A DNA stretch of 64,000 nucleotides from NCBI GenBank assembly GCA_030562195.1, contig CM060202.1:13950001-14014000 (forward strand), given 5' to 3'. Numbering within the stretch: position 1 is the first letter of the stretch; every line of letters starts with the position of its first letter. Source of the stretch: Nipponacmea schrenckii (taxonomy: Eukaryota; Mollusca; Gastropoda; Lottiidae). A program made the position numbers and the translations under genes. Of this stretch, positions 55,041-64,000 are shown piece by piece. The notes under the pieces were generated by a model. The model did no database searches, had not been told where the DNA came from, and worked only from the letters and a program-made list of their open reading frames with translations.

Positions 55041-55600
55041 GCTCAAGCACAGCCAAAACTAGAAATAATAATAATAACTAGAACTAGAACAGTACTGAGA
55101 GTGGCAAACAACCCCTATGGGGCCACTTGATACAAGGTCACGTGATATAGCCTTTTTAATTTTTAAACACTCAAAACAAACTTTTAAAGCATATGTATGG
55201 CCAACTTAGGTCAAGTACATTTTACTTGAAAATTATTAAGGTCATTGAAGGTCAAGGTCACTTGATATAGCCTTTTACATTTTTAAAAACTAAAACAGGT
55301 ACAAAAAAATTGTTGTCGACCATTACAGGCCTATGTGTGAATAGCTAATGTCAAGAACATTCTACTTGTAAAAATTCAGGGTCATTGAAGGTCAAGGTCA
55401 TTTGATATAGCCTTTTAGCCTTTTAATTTTCTTAAAAAATCAATCGGGCTTAAAAAAAAATAAATTTGAAAATGAAAATTTTGTTCCCAACAAATTTTAA
55501 ATATAACAAGGTTTCAAAAAACACCAAAATCGTACAAATCGGAGAAAAATTAGCGGACTCATTAAAATTTTGCTAAATAAACACATAAAGTTTCACTTCC
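55041..55600 (+). repeat. Interspersed repeat with three 'GGTCAAGGTCA…GATATAGCC' units
   Basis: Three diverged units at about 55,133, 55,248 and 55,388 share AAGGTCA followed by 'CNTGATATAGCCTTTT'. Two contain GAAGGTCAAGGTCA, which includes the extended nuclear-receptor half-site TCAAGGTCA. Spacing is about 120 and 140 bases. The 5' end has 'AACTAGAACTAGAACAGTAC' and 'GTGGCAAACAACCCC'. The 3' part has 'CGTACAAATCGGAGAAAAAT', similar in style to the element at 20.2-21.4 kb. Confidence 0.65.
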
Positions 55601-55957
55601 GTTTAGAATTTTTTCCTCTAATTGGGTTCTAATGAAAGTCTAATGAAAACAAAGAGTGACAAATTTCTAATTTGCCACTCAATAAACCATTTATTTTACA
55701 TGTGTCAAACTTAAGTCCAATACACAAGAACATGGTTCTGTTAAACATTCATCACATGAACAATATATATAACATCAAAATATATACACATACATATGGA
55801 AAGAAAATCAAAAAATTAATCAGGGGGCCTAGGTCTGGATATACTGGTGCCCAATGTAAAGAAATATAGATAAGTCAAGAGGTTATTACTACTGCATATC
55901 AGTTTTTGGTCAAGCCCTATAATACAGTACAGGTTCCACTAGAAGGTATCATTAATC

Positions 55958-56393
55958 CTGTTTACACTACAAAAAAAGGTACAGATGGATTTTGTGTAAT
56001 ATTAACGTTCAAGCATTCTCAGAACAATTCCTTGAAGATGTGATCTCAACGCTTCTCAGACCGGATTCTATAAATTGTTGTAGTGTAAACGCAAAGTGTG
56101 CCGAGAATGGATTACTTTGTGTGTGCATTGACCAACCTTCACCTTTTCCAGTGGAATTTGATCATTATCAGGAGCCACTTTTGTTTTCATCCGGGTTGCA
56201 TAGACGTCTGTATTTACCTTTTTCATGAAGAGTTCCATTAGAAAGAGTCCGAGAGCAGTCAACGGTTTAAATTATTATTTTTGAACCATTCTCAACATGC
56301 ATGTTATATTGTTGGACAGGGTAAATTTGTGATTTTATCCCGGACTGGTCTGGACTGAGAAAGGAACGCTTTATAGCGGCCTAGTGTAAACAG
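55958..56393. mobile_element. MITE-like element with CTGTTTACACTA terminal inverted repeats
   Basis: CTGTTTACACTA at 55,958-55,969 is the exact reverse complement of TAGTGTAAACAG at 56,382-56,393. A further TAGTGTAAAC lies inside near 56,086. The interior is GC-richer than its surroundings. Flanking duplications are not evident, so the superfamily is undetermined. The 78-codon plus-strand frame 55,992-56,228 and its antisense partner are inside it and have no domain. Confidence 0.6.
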
Positions 56394-58200
56394 AGCTGTT
56401 GTATACTAAAAATAGTTTTTGCCTTTTGAATCTCAGACAAATTCACATCAGGTCATGTAGCCACACAACCAATTTGTGGTACAAGAATAAAACAAATGTT
56501 GGAATTATAGTTAATACCCAATTGCTCTCTGTGTCACAGAAGGCATTATGTTATTAAAATTAATAAATTCAACATGGAAGCTAGTCTCTGAAATGAAGGA
56601 ACCTGTAGGCAAATGGAAATAAATATTAGAAATTTGAACATTTTTTGTTTAATATTCGTCTGTTAAATCATTTATGGTCCCACACCACTGTCTTTGTATT
56701 CACTTATCTGAGTATGTAGAAAGTCTGCTTCAGAACAGTTCGGATTAAGATTAAGAAAAAATTCATACTATCAATCCATAGTAAATTAAACCATGATATA
56801 AGGCAGGTATGAATAAAATAGATAGGGTTTGGAGAAAACCAAAAAAATCATATTCGAATAACAGGTAATTATATATAATACAAACCATAACAATCTGTGA
56901 AAAATTTCGCAAACCATTATGTTGATTGCAGGAGACGGAAGTTTACTTTCGTTTTGCCACGTCTGAAATTAAAAAGACACATATAGTGAGAATCATCAGA
57001 TACTGGCGTCAGTAGTTATTATACAATTTTGGATCTTGGCTTTTCTAACTAAAAAACGAAAAAAATATTATTATCGTAAAGTTGAGGTACAATAACCGGT
57101 TTGAATATACGATTTCCAATGTCTTAGTATCCCTTCTCTTAAGAAAATACTATACTCTAATACAGAAAAGGATCATCATAATATTTCGTTTCCTTCATTA
57201 CAATTGAAATATGTACGTTACAGTAATATTTTGGTATCGACGCTATCTATTCGACAAATGATGAAAATCGAAGACAGGGTAACTGAAATCGTCCGAAAGA
57301 TTCTAGTTCACAAACTTCTAATTCAGAGCAAATATCGACCAACGATCACCACACTTTTATCTTTGTGACAATTCCCATAAAACATATAAATTATTATATT
57401 CAGAGAACCTTTCCAGGTCAGGGGGAACTTCTAGGTACAAGATTTATGATATTTTCTTATTATTTACAATTCGGTCTATATTGTACAATTCACCAGTAGG
57501 TCGCTTTGAAAAGAGTTGGCTCGTGAAATGTTCGCCAGCTTGTGCATGGCCTCAATCCCAAAATAAAACCTGTTTCAGTGATATTATTGTTAATATTATA
57601 TCACGTCAAAAGAGGAAATTAGATTATGGACAAATATACAGATTACTTCATATTGTAAGTAGGCTTACAAAGCCTGAACATTGTTTTCTAGGTTTTATAA
57701 ATGAGAGTCTATTAGGCCGTATCACTTCATAATCATATAGAGATAAGCCAAGTATTGTAACTCACTAATTAATAAGTCAAGAAGACCAAGTAAAATTTCT
57801 TCTTTTATGGGCCTACCTCCCTACTAGCAACTTGCCTACTAGCTGGCCATACTCCAGCTATTCCTCTGGATTTATATAGATATCATAATAATATTTAACC
57901 AAAATACCATAAAAAATTAAAACAAAATAGGGGCCTACTTATTGGTCTATTATTAGGCTATAGATCTATACTTTAGCCTATAAGTAATTCATAATGCAGA
58001 TTTAAACATTTTTTTAAAAAAAGGGATTGTAAATATTTTTTCTCCATTTTATAGAGATAGCATCAATGGGCACGGTTCCAATTTTCTATCACATATTTGT
58101 GGTTCCTTCAATTCAACTAAAACTAAATAACCGCTAGGCCTATTTGATGTTGTCATACATCACAAATGTGATACAGGCATAATTCACAATACAGTGGTCA
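56394..58200. other. Intergenic; no gene supported
   Basis: AT-rich with some less biased patches near 57,240-57,660. The 83-codon plus-strand frame at 57,481-57,732 begins with a TTG codon and has no recognisable domain. A 36-codon ATG frame near 57,258 has GGGTAA inside but no acceptor partner. Confidence 0.4.
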
Positions 58201-58248
58201 GGCAGCTTGATGCTGGATAGAAGTGACTTTTGCTATTTATTTTAGTAC

Positions 58249-58323
58249 ATGAGACGTCTGCTGTGTATCGTTGTGATAGCTGTGACCAACTTGGCTGAAA
58301 CTCCAGCGGCCAATTCGTCTTAA
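58249..58323 (+). other. Short ATG frame (24 codons) with signal-peptide-like sequence
   Basis: After 'TATTTATTTTAGTAC' an ATG opens MRRLLCIVVIAVTNLAETPA, then four residues and TAA at 58,321-58,323. The leader is basic then hydrophobic, as in secreted peptides, but at 24 residues it may be an upstream frame of the exon at 58,609 or chance. The local sequence is GC-richer and contains a CCAAT motif (GGCCAATTCG). Confidence 0.2.
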
Positions 58324-58608
58324 GCTGCTAGACCATGACTTGACTAGAATTTAGTTAACTACTATGGCTTCATGCAATTTTACATTATAAAGATTATACT
58401 GTATAAAATATAGTCTAAAATAGAGGAAGGCAAACTTTATGTTTTAGGAATATTAGTTTCCTGAAAAAAAATCATTCAAATATTGATTAATGGGTAACAC
58501 AATTTTGAAATGATACTTATGACACCTATACACTTAACTTGTCACAAAAGTCTTCTGTCCAGCATTAGCTGCTTTCCAACCCTGGTAGTTGGTATTACAA
58601 GTAAAAAG

Positions 58609-58630
58609 ATGATGGCTACCGGTACCACAG
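58609..58630 (+). other. Possible first coding exon (MMATGTT|) with a strong donor
   Basis: AAGATGATGGCTACCGGTAC is followed by CACAG|GTAAGC, a good translation-start context and donor. Seven codons plus one base would be coding. No second exon was recognised before the window end, though a long intron could carry it past 64,000. Alternatively it is chance. Confidence 0.25.
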
Positions 58631-58639
58631 GTAAGCTGT

Positions 58640-59614
58640 AACTGACAGAGTCTAACACACATTGATATCTGAAAGCTGCAGCTGTGTGTCCTTCAGGTAA
58701 TGCAAATCAGTAAAAAAAAATCTAAATGGTAGGTTTTCTATTGTCATTTGAAATTCTTTATAATGCACACTGCAAGACATTATATATCTCATCCAGTCAG
58801 GAGAAAAAAGGTTATAATGTAAACCCCTGTTATTTTAGAATTGAGTCAAAAATGTTTTAGAATTGTTTCCAAATATCTATTCTTGATTATGTATAAAATT
58901 GAATAGGGTTATAAATAACCTTTCTAAACCTTTATGTCAGGTGTTCACATTGAAAATGGCTTTGTCATTTCTAAGATTGTAAATCAAACAATATAATTTA
59001 GGTTAACTATGAACAGTGAACATCTAGAGTTTCTTATCTTGTGTAAACTTACAAGATCACCTTGAATGTATATCGGTGACAATATTAACCTAGTTTTGTT
59101 GCCTTCACTGGTATGATCTCATTTAAATGTTCACATTCCCTGACTGAACAGTCAGCCAAGCTTAAACTATTTCAATATAATAAATTAAAATGTCATTCCT
59201 ATAACATTTTATACCTTTCAGAGATTTTTTCTTGGTAAGAAACTAAAGCTTTAATTGTTTAAAATTTTTAATAGAGCCTTAAAATTTAGCACTGCCATAT
59301 GTCTATATTAATTAATTGAGAAGTTCCCAAATTTTGTTTAAAGACTCGTTATGAATCCAAAGGTCTAAAATTCATAGAAATATTGACTTTAATACTCCAG
59401 ACAGATTGAAGGTAGTTCTGGAAATGTTACCAGCATTATGTAAATCGTTATTTCCTGATGTGTTTTGAATTGGAGTGAACACAGTTTTAAGTTAGTTTTC
59501 AATTTTTTTTTAAAGTTTGTATTTTGGTTTATAAGTTTTTAGTTGGATTTGTCGTGTTTTCTTTTATGGATAAAGTTGGTTTAGATTTGTGAAAATGTTG
59601 GGACAACATTTCCC
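58640..59614. other. Intergenic or intronic, nothing identified
   Basis: AT-rich sequence without recognised exons or clear repeats. Confidence 0.4.
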
Positions 59615-59640
59615 GAAGGAGGGGAGGATGTTGAAGGGTG
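59615..59640 (+). repeat. Polypurine tract and LTR-start-like junction
   Basis: GAAGGAGGGGAGGA (59,615-59,628) is immediately followed by TGTTGAAGGG, the layout of a retrotransposon polypurine tract abutting the 3' LTR. The upstream 'GGGACAACATTTCCCGAAGG' also resembles the 3' end of Ty3-type elements. No pol frame or matching 5' LTR is seen, so only a remnant could be present. The LTR's right end is unclear; it might reach about 60,162, where the next repeat element begins. Confidence 0.35.
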
Positions 59641-60164
59641 AAATTTAATAAAAGTTAATTTGTAAGTTAGTAATATTTCAGTCACAGTATTAAATAATAG
59701 TCAGTTAAAGTCACTTATTTATAAGTGTAAAATCTAATACTAATTATATAACAATCTAGAAAAAAAAAATAAACAAAAGAACAGATTTTTTTTTATTTAA
59801 TTATAAATTTAGTTAATTTTTTATCCTTTGTTTCAAGATTAATAGCAGATTAATCAGTCATAATTAGTATAGTGTGAACATTTGTATGAACAGTTATAAA
59901 ATGCCTTTGACTGTTCATTCGACTTTTATAAGGAAGTTATTGTTATCTATCATTTATGTACCATATATATTAGATTTGTAATCAGTAAGCTTATGTGTGG
60001 GAGACCGAAAAAACAGAATAATTTTTTTTTTTAATGACTTCAACAGTAATATATCATGTTCATAGTTGAGTTTTAATAATAGCTTTTCTGTAATATAAAA
60101 ATTAAAACAGAAAACATATTGTTACTCAGAGTTTCACTCTATGCTTTGCTGTATTATCGCCATG

Positions 60165-61123
60165 CTTTTTTATACGCCCACATGGAAATGTGGACGTATA
60201 TTGCCGTCGCCCCTGTCCGTCGGTCCGTCCACATTTGTTGTATCCACGATAGAGGGTACAGTTTTTATCTGATCGTAATGAAACTTGGTATACATGTATA
60301 TATTGAAGATATCTCGGTCAAGTTCGAAAATGGAAATTATCGCATGAACGGTTTTTGAGTTATTGCACTTGACTTAGTAAAAACGCGTCAAATTTGGGTT
60401 GTATCCATGATAGAGGCTACAGTTTTTATCCGATCCTAATGAAACTTTGTATACATGTATATATTAAGGATATCTCGGTCAAGTTCGAAAATGGAATTTA
60501 TCGAATGAACGGATTTTGAGTTATTGCCCTTGACTTAGTAAAAACGCGTCAAATTTGGGTTGTATCCACAATAGAAGCTACAGTTTTTATCCGATCTTAA
60601 TGAAACTTAGTATACATGTATATATTGATGATATCTCGGTCAAGTTCGAAAATGGAAATCATCGAATCAATGGATTTTGAGTTATTGCCCTTGACTTAGT
60701 AAAAACGCGTCAAATTTTGGTTTTATCCATGATAGAGGCTACAGTTTTTATCCGATCTTAATGAAACTTGGTATACATGTATATATTGATGATATCTCAG
60801 TCAAGTTCAAAAATGGAAATTATCGAATGAACGGATTTTGAGTTATTGTTCTTGACTTAGTAAAACGCGTCAAATTTGGGTTGTATCCACGATAGAGGTT
60901 ACAGTTTTTATCCGATCTTAATGAAACTTGGTATACATGTATGTATTGATCAGATCTCTGTCAAGTTCGAAAATGGAAATATCGAATGAACGGATTTTGA
61001 GTTATTGCCCTTGACTTAGTAAAAACGCGTGAAATTTGGGTTGTATCCAAGATAGAGGCTAAAGTTTTTATCCAATCTTAATGAAACTTGGTATGCATGT
61101 ATGGAAATTATCGAATGAACAGA
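60165..61123 (+). mobile_element. ~160-bp-repeat element, head plus about six units, tail missing
   Basis: The hairpin head TATACGCCCACATGGAAATG / ATGTGGACGTATA and a (GTCC)-rich stretch are followed by about six regular units of ~160 bp. Each has 'TTGTATCCA…GATAGAGG', 'CAGTTTTTATCCGATC', 'GAAACTTGGTATACATGTAT', 'ATATCTCGGTCAAGTTCGAA' and 'GACTTAGTAAAAACGCGTCA'. The units are highly similar, so amplification was recent. The sequence runs without a tail into a second head at 61,124. The 79-codon plus-strand frame at 60,119-60,358 is a shadow. Confidence 0.82.
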
Positions 61124-62893
61124 TTTTTCTACGCCCACATGAATATGTGGATGTATATTGTTGTTGCCCCTGTCAGTCCGTCAACATTTGTTGTAGACAC
61201 TATAGAAGCTACAATTTTCTATGGATTTTAATGAAACTTAGTACGAGCATTGGTATTGATAAGATGGCAGTCAAGTTTGATTTGGACAAATTTTGGATGA
61301 ACAGTTTTTGAGTTATTGCCCCTGCCTCTATATTTGTTGTAAACACAATAGAAGCTACAATTTTCAATGGATTTTAAAGGGGCCCAGGCTTCATTTTTAG
61401 GGGTCGTTTTGGGCCTTTGTTACATTTAAACAGTCCTCAGAAATATTCAAGCTCTGAGAAAATCGCAAAATACCTTGAAATATGCCTCAAACAAAAAATT
61501 TCACTTTTCATTTTTTTTCCGTGCTGTACGCGGCTGGTCTCCAGTCAGTCTGAAAATTGTGTGTCCTGTTGACAAAGTCTACAATTGAAAAATGCTTGAT
61601 TGTTCAATGAACGTACGAGGAAGGATAACTCTTTGATTATCAAGACGAACCGTTTTCCAATATGGCGGGACGTTCGTAATTTCTTAAGTCATTGTGATTT
61701 TTCAAACACAGATAATTATGGATAGACATGGATTTGAAGGCTCAAATTTCATAGGTAAGCTCTGTAGACTATTTCTGATTAGCTAACCAAAAGATTTCAT
61801 GTGTTTGAGGCTGTCGGATGATTGTCCGAAACAAATAAAGCCTGGTCCACTTTAATGAAACTTGGTGTGAGCATTGGAATTGATAAGACGGCGGTCAACT
61901 TCGAATTTGAAGATTTTTCGATGAACTGTTTTTGAGCTATTGCCCTTGACTTATTTACATCATGTCAAAATTAATTGTTGATGCAATAGAAGCTACAATT
62001 TTCAATGCATTTGAATGAAACTTCGTATGAGCATTGGAATTGATAAGGCGGTGGTCAGGTTCAAATTTGACGATTTTTTGATGAATAGTTTATGAGCATT
62101 GGAATTGATAGACGCGTCAATTCGATTTGGACGATTTTGCGATAAACAGTTTTGGAGTTATTGCCCCTGCCTCTATATTTGTTGTGGACAAAATAGAAGC
62201 TACAATTTTCAATGGATTTTGATGAAACTTGGTGTGAGCATTGGAATTGATAAGACAACAGTTGAGTTTGAATTTGGCAATTTTTTTGATGAACAGTTTT
62301 TGAGTTATTGCCCTTGACGTAGTAAAATCTTGTCAAAATTTTAGTTTCGATGCAATAAAAGCTACAATTTTCAGAGGATTTTCATGAAACTTGGTGTGAG
62401 CATTGGAATTGATTAGACCTCAGTCAAGTTTGAATTTGACAATGAACTGTTTTGAGTTATTGCCCTTGACTTCATTAAATTGCGTCAAGATTCTATTGTG
62501 GTTTCAATAAGAAGCTTTAATTTTCAAAAGATTTTGATGGAACTTGGTGTAAGCATCAGAATAGATAAGACATTAGTCAAGTTTGAATTTACGACTTTTT
62601 TAATGAATGGTTTTTAATTTATTGCCCTTGACTTAGTAATATTGCGTCAAAAATATTTGTGGGTGCAAAATAAGCTACAATTTTTTAATAGATTTGATGA
62701 AACTTGGTATGAGTATTGAAATAGATAAGATGGTGGTCAAGTTTTAATTTGACGATTTTCCACGAACAGTTTTTGAGTTTTTGCCCTTGACTTCAATATC
62801 CATTTAGTGAATATTTTTGAGTCATTGCTCAATTTATTTTTCAAATTCAATGCTGCCAGTGGGCGTATGTTACCTTGCCTGGCAAGCTATCTT
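61124..62893 (+). mobile_element. Second ~160-bp-repeat element, complete, interrupted by a MITE
   Basis: A new head (TCTACGCCCACATGAATATG, reverse arm GTGGATGTATA) is followed by more diverged units opening 'TTGTAGACACTATAGAAGC' and carrying 'TTTTGAGTTATTGCC' and 'GAGCATTGGAATTGATAAGA'. The tail is GCTGCCAGTGGGCGTATGTT + ACCTTGCCTGGCAAGCTATCTT at 62,851-62,893. A 474-bp TTAA MITE sits inside at 61,378-61,851. The 3' half matches the element at 50,403-52,342 in inverted orientation. Confidence 0.83.
61378..61851 (-). mobile_element. TTAA-flanked MITE, copy 2 (474 bp)
   Basis: Ends AGGGGCCCAGGCTT and AAGCCTGGTCCACT, flanked by TTAA at 61,374-61,377 and 61,852-61,855. It is a reverse-orientation relative of 16,024-16,510, sharing 'TGTTTCGGACAATCATCC', 'ACGAACGTCCCGCCATATTG' and 'CTGGAGACCAGCCGCGTACA'. 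Removing it restores the host repeat 'CAATGGATTTTAATGAAAC', which neighbouring units show intact. This directly shows the TTAA target duplication. Confidence 0.9.
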
Positions 62894-64000
62894 CTGTTTT
62901 ATTACAAACCAAATATATTGAAATCATAAAATTTGAAGCATAAATTTACACTGTTCCAATTTTCAATCAAACATCTGTGTAGCTTGTATGTCCAGATTTA
63001 GCATTTTATGAATTAACTTCTTTTAGTGGCATTTAGTAACTGAGTAATAACTAACTGGACACAATTATATGGATAACAATTACCTTATTAAATAACTTAC
63101 GATGTTTGAAGGATGTTTGAACGAAGTTACTTCCATCTTTATCAAGCAATGATCCAGTTGATTTTACGAAGTTGTTGTTGCAAAGGCCCTTAGATATTAT
63201 AAGTATCTATTGATATGAGTTTATTACAAGAACCAGAAAAATTTGACAGAAAACTGAAATGATGCTAATAAAAGACATAAATGGCCCTGATTCAATTAAA
63301 AGATCAATAAAACATTTTTCCAATGCCTCAGGCCCTGTAATATCAAAAGTAATATTAGAGCTAGGATATCCTAGAAACATCCTAAATGTTAAGACCTTAT
63401 CATATCCTATTCTCAAAAAGATCTTAGAACATAGACATCCTAACTTTGGACAGTTATCAGGATCATAAGATTGGTCATAGCTGAGATATGGGCCTGTTTC
63501 TTATAATATATATACAACTATATCGGCCCTTTAATTGGTAATTAATCAAAATATTAATAGAAATATTATTATATAAGATCTCGTTAGGGTGCTATTGTAC
63601 TTTAAAAAAGTGTGTCTAGATATGTTATATTTGATCAGTTATATATTATAATACTATATATTAGGCTACATGGTATTGATAGAAAGCTTCAATTGATATT
63701 CTATATTTAATCATTGTTAGTAGTTCACTATATACATAATGTTCATACTTAACTGATCATGCGTTCATAGTGTGTTCACTGATAGAAATAGCTGACTCAT
63801 TTCTATACCTATTTTTAGCATGATATTGATTAATGGAGTTTCTAGAATATTCTGTTTAAACTAGCCTGACCCAGTTTCTCAAGTGTGAACAAACAGGATA
63901 TAATGTGAACGGTCACGTTCAGTGTTCACTGTTCAAATATAGAGAGGTGTGGTTTGTTAAGAAAGATTTCTTATCAGAACTGAGCTAACATACCAATTTA
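62894..64000. other. Terminal stretch, no gene identified
   Basis: AT-rich. Around 63,250-63,460 there is a run of AGGATATCCT/CATCCTAA-type words on both strands, covered by two opposite 69-codon frames; it looks like a palindromic repeat, not a gene. Near 63,895-63,940 'GTGAACGGTCACGTTCAGTG' and 'TTCACTGTTC' form a small inverted-repeat cluster. Confidence 0.4.

Noticed and set aside
57481..57732. 83-codon plus-strand frame
   Set aside because: Starts with TTG, has no in-frame ATG near the start, no domain and no exon context.
62061..62336. 91-codon minus-strand and 72-codon plus-strand frames
   Set aside because: Shadows of the repeat units in the element at 61.1-62.9 kb.

Overview
The window is AT-rich animal nuclear DNA: intron-containing genes with GT-AG splice sites, long non-coding stretches and many repeats. 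Three genes are recognised from their translated exons. Ribose-phosphate pyrophosphokinase (PRPS, minus strand) and ubiquitin-conjugating enzyme E2 K (UBE2K, plus strand) stand head to head with 489 bases between their start codons. ALG11 (minus strand) lies further right. The repeats point to a marine mollusc: elements with a 'TATACGCCCACAT' hairpin head and ~160-bp internal repeats resemble the pearl/CvE or Helitron-like (HINE) elements of bivalves and gastropods. That assignment is inference; no species can be named.

Layout. Bases 1-1186 hold the 5' end of a minus-strand gene for a secreted or membrane protein, cut by the window edge. From 1.2 to 32 kb I find no gene. That stretch holds a 35-bp tandem array (3.5 kb), a larger array with higher-order structure (13.3-14.5 kb), a TTAA-flanked MITE (16.0-16.5 kb), an interspersed element with AGGTCA-type motifs (20.2-21.4 kb) and several copies of the ~160-bp repeat element (12.2, 23.5, 24.8 and 26.6-27.9 kb). 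From 32.6 to 41.7 kb lie PRPS and UBE2K. PRPS has two intact, diverged versions of its last coding exon. A large repeat element fills 43.7-45.9 kb. A 211-residue single-exon reading frame of unknown function is at 49.0-49.7 kb. ALG11 (52.6-54.5 kb) sits between two oppositely oriented copies of the same repeat element; one carries a probable solo LTR, the other a second copy of the TTAA MITE. From 54.5 to 64 kb there are a SINE, a MITE, an AGGTCA-rich repeat and a possible first exon of a gene running out of the window.

The recognised genes are housekeeping functions in different pathways: PRPP supply for nucleotide synthesis, ubiquitin conjugation, and assembly of the dolichol-linked N-glycan precursor. 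Only PRPS and UBE2K, through their shared upstream region, suggest coordinated expression. There is no operon, CRISPR array, rRNA or convincing tRNA gene. The most notable biological signal is the duplicated PRPS terminal exon. The nested, datable transposon insertions come next.
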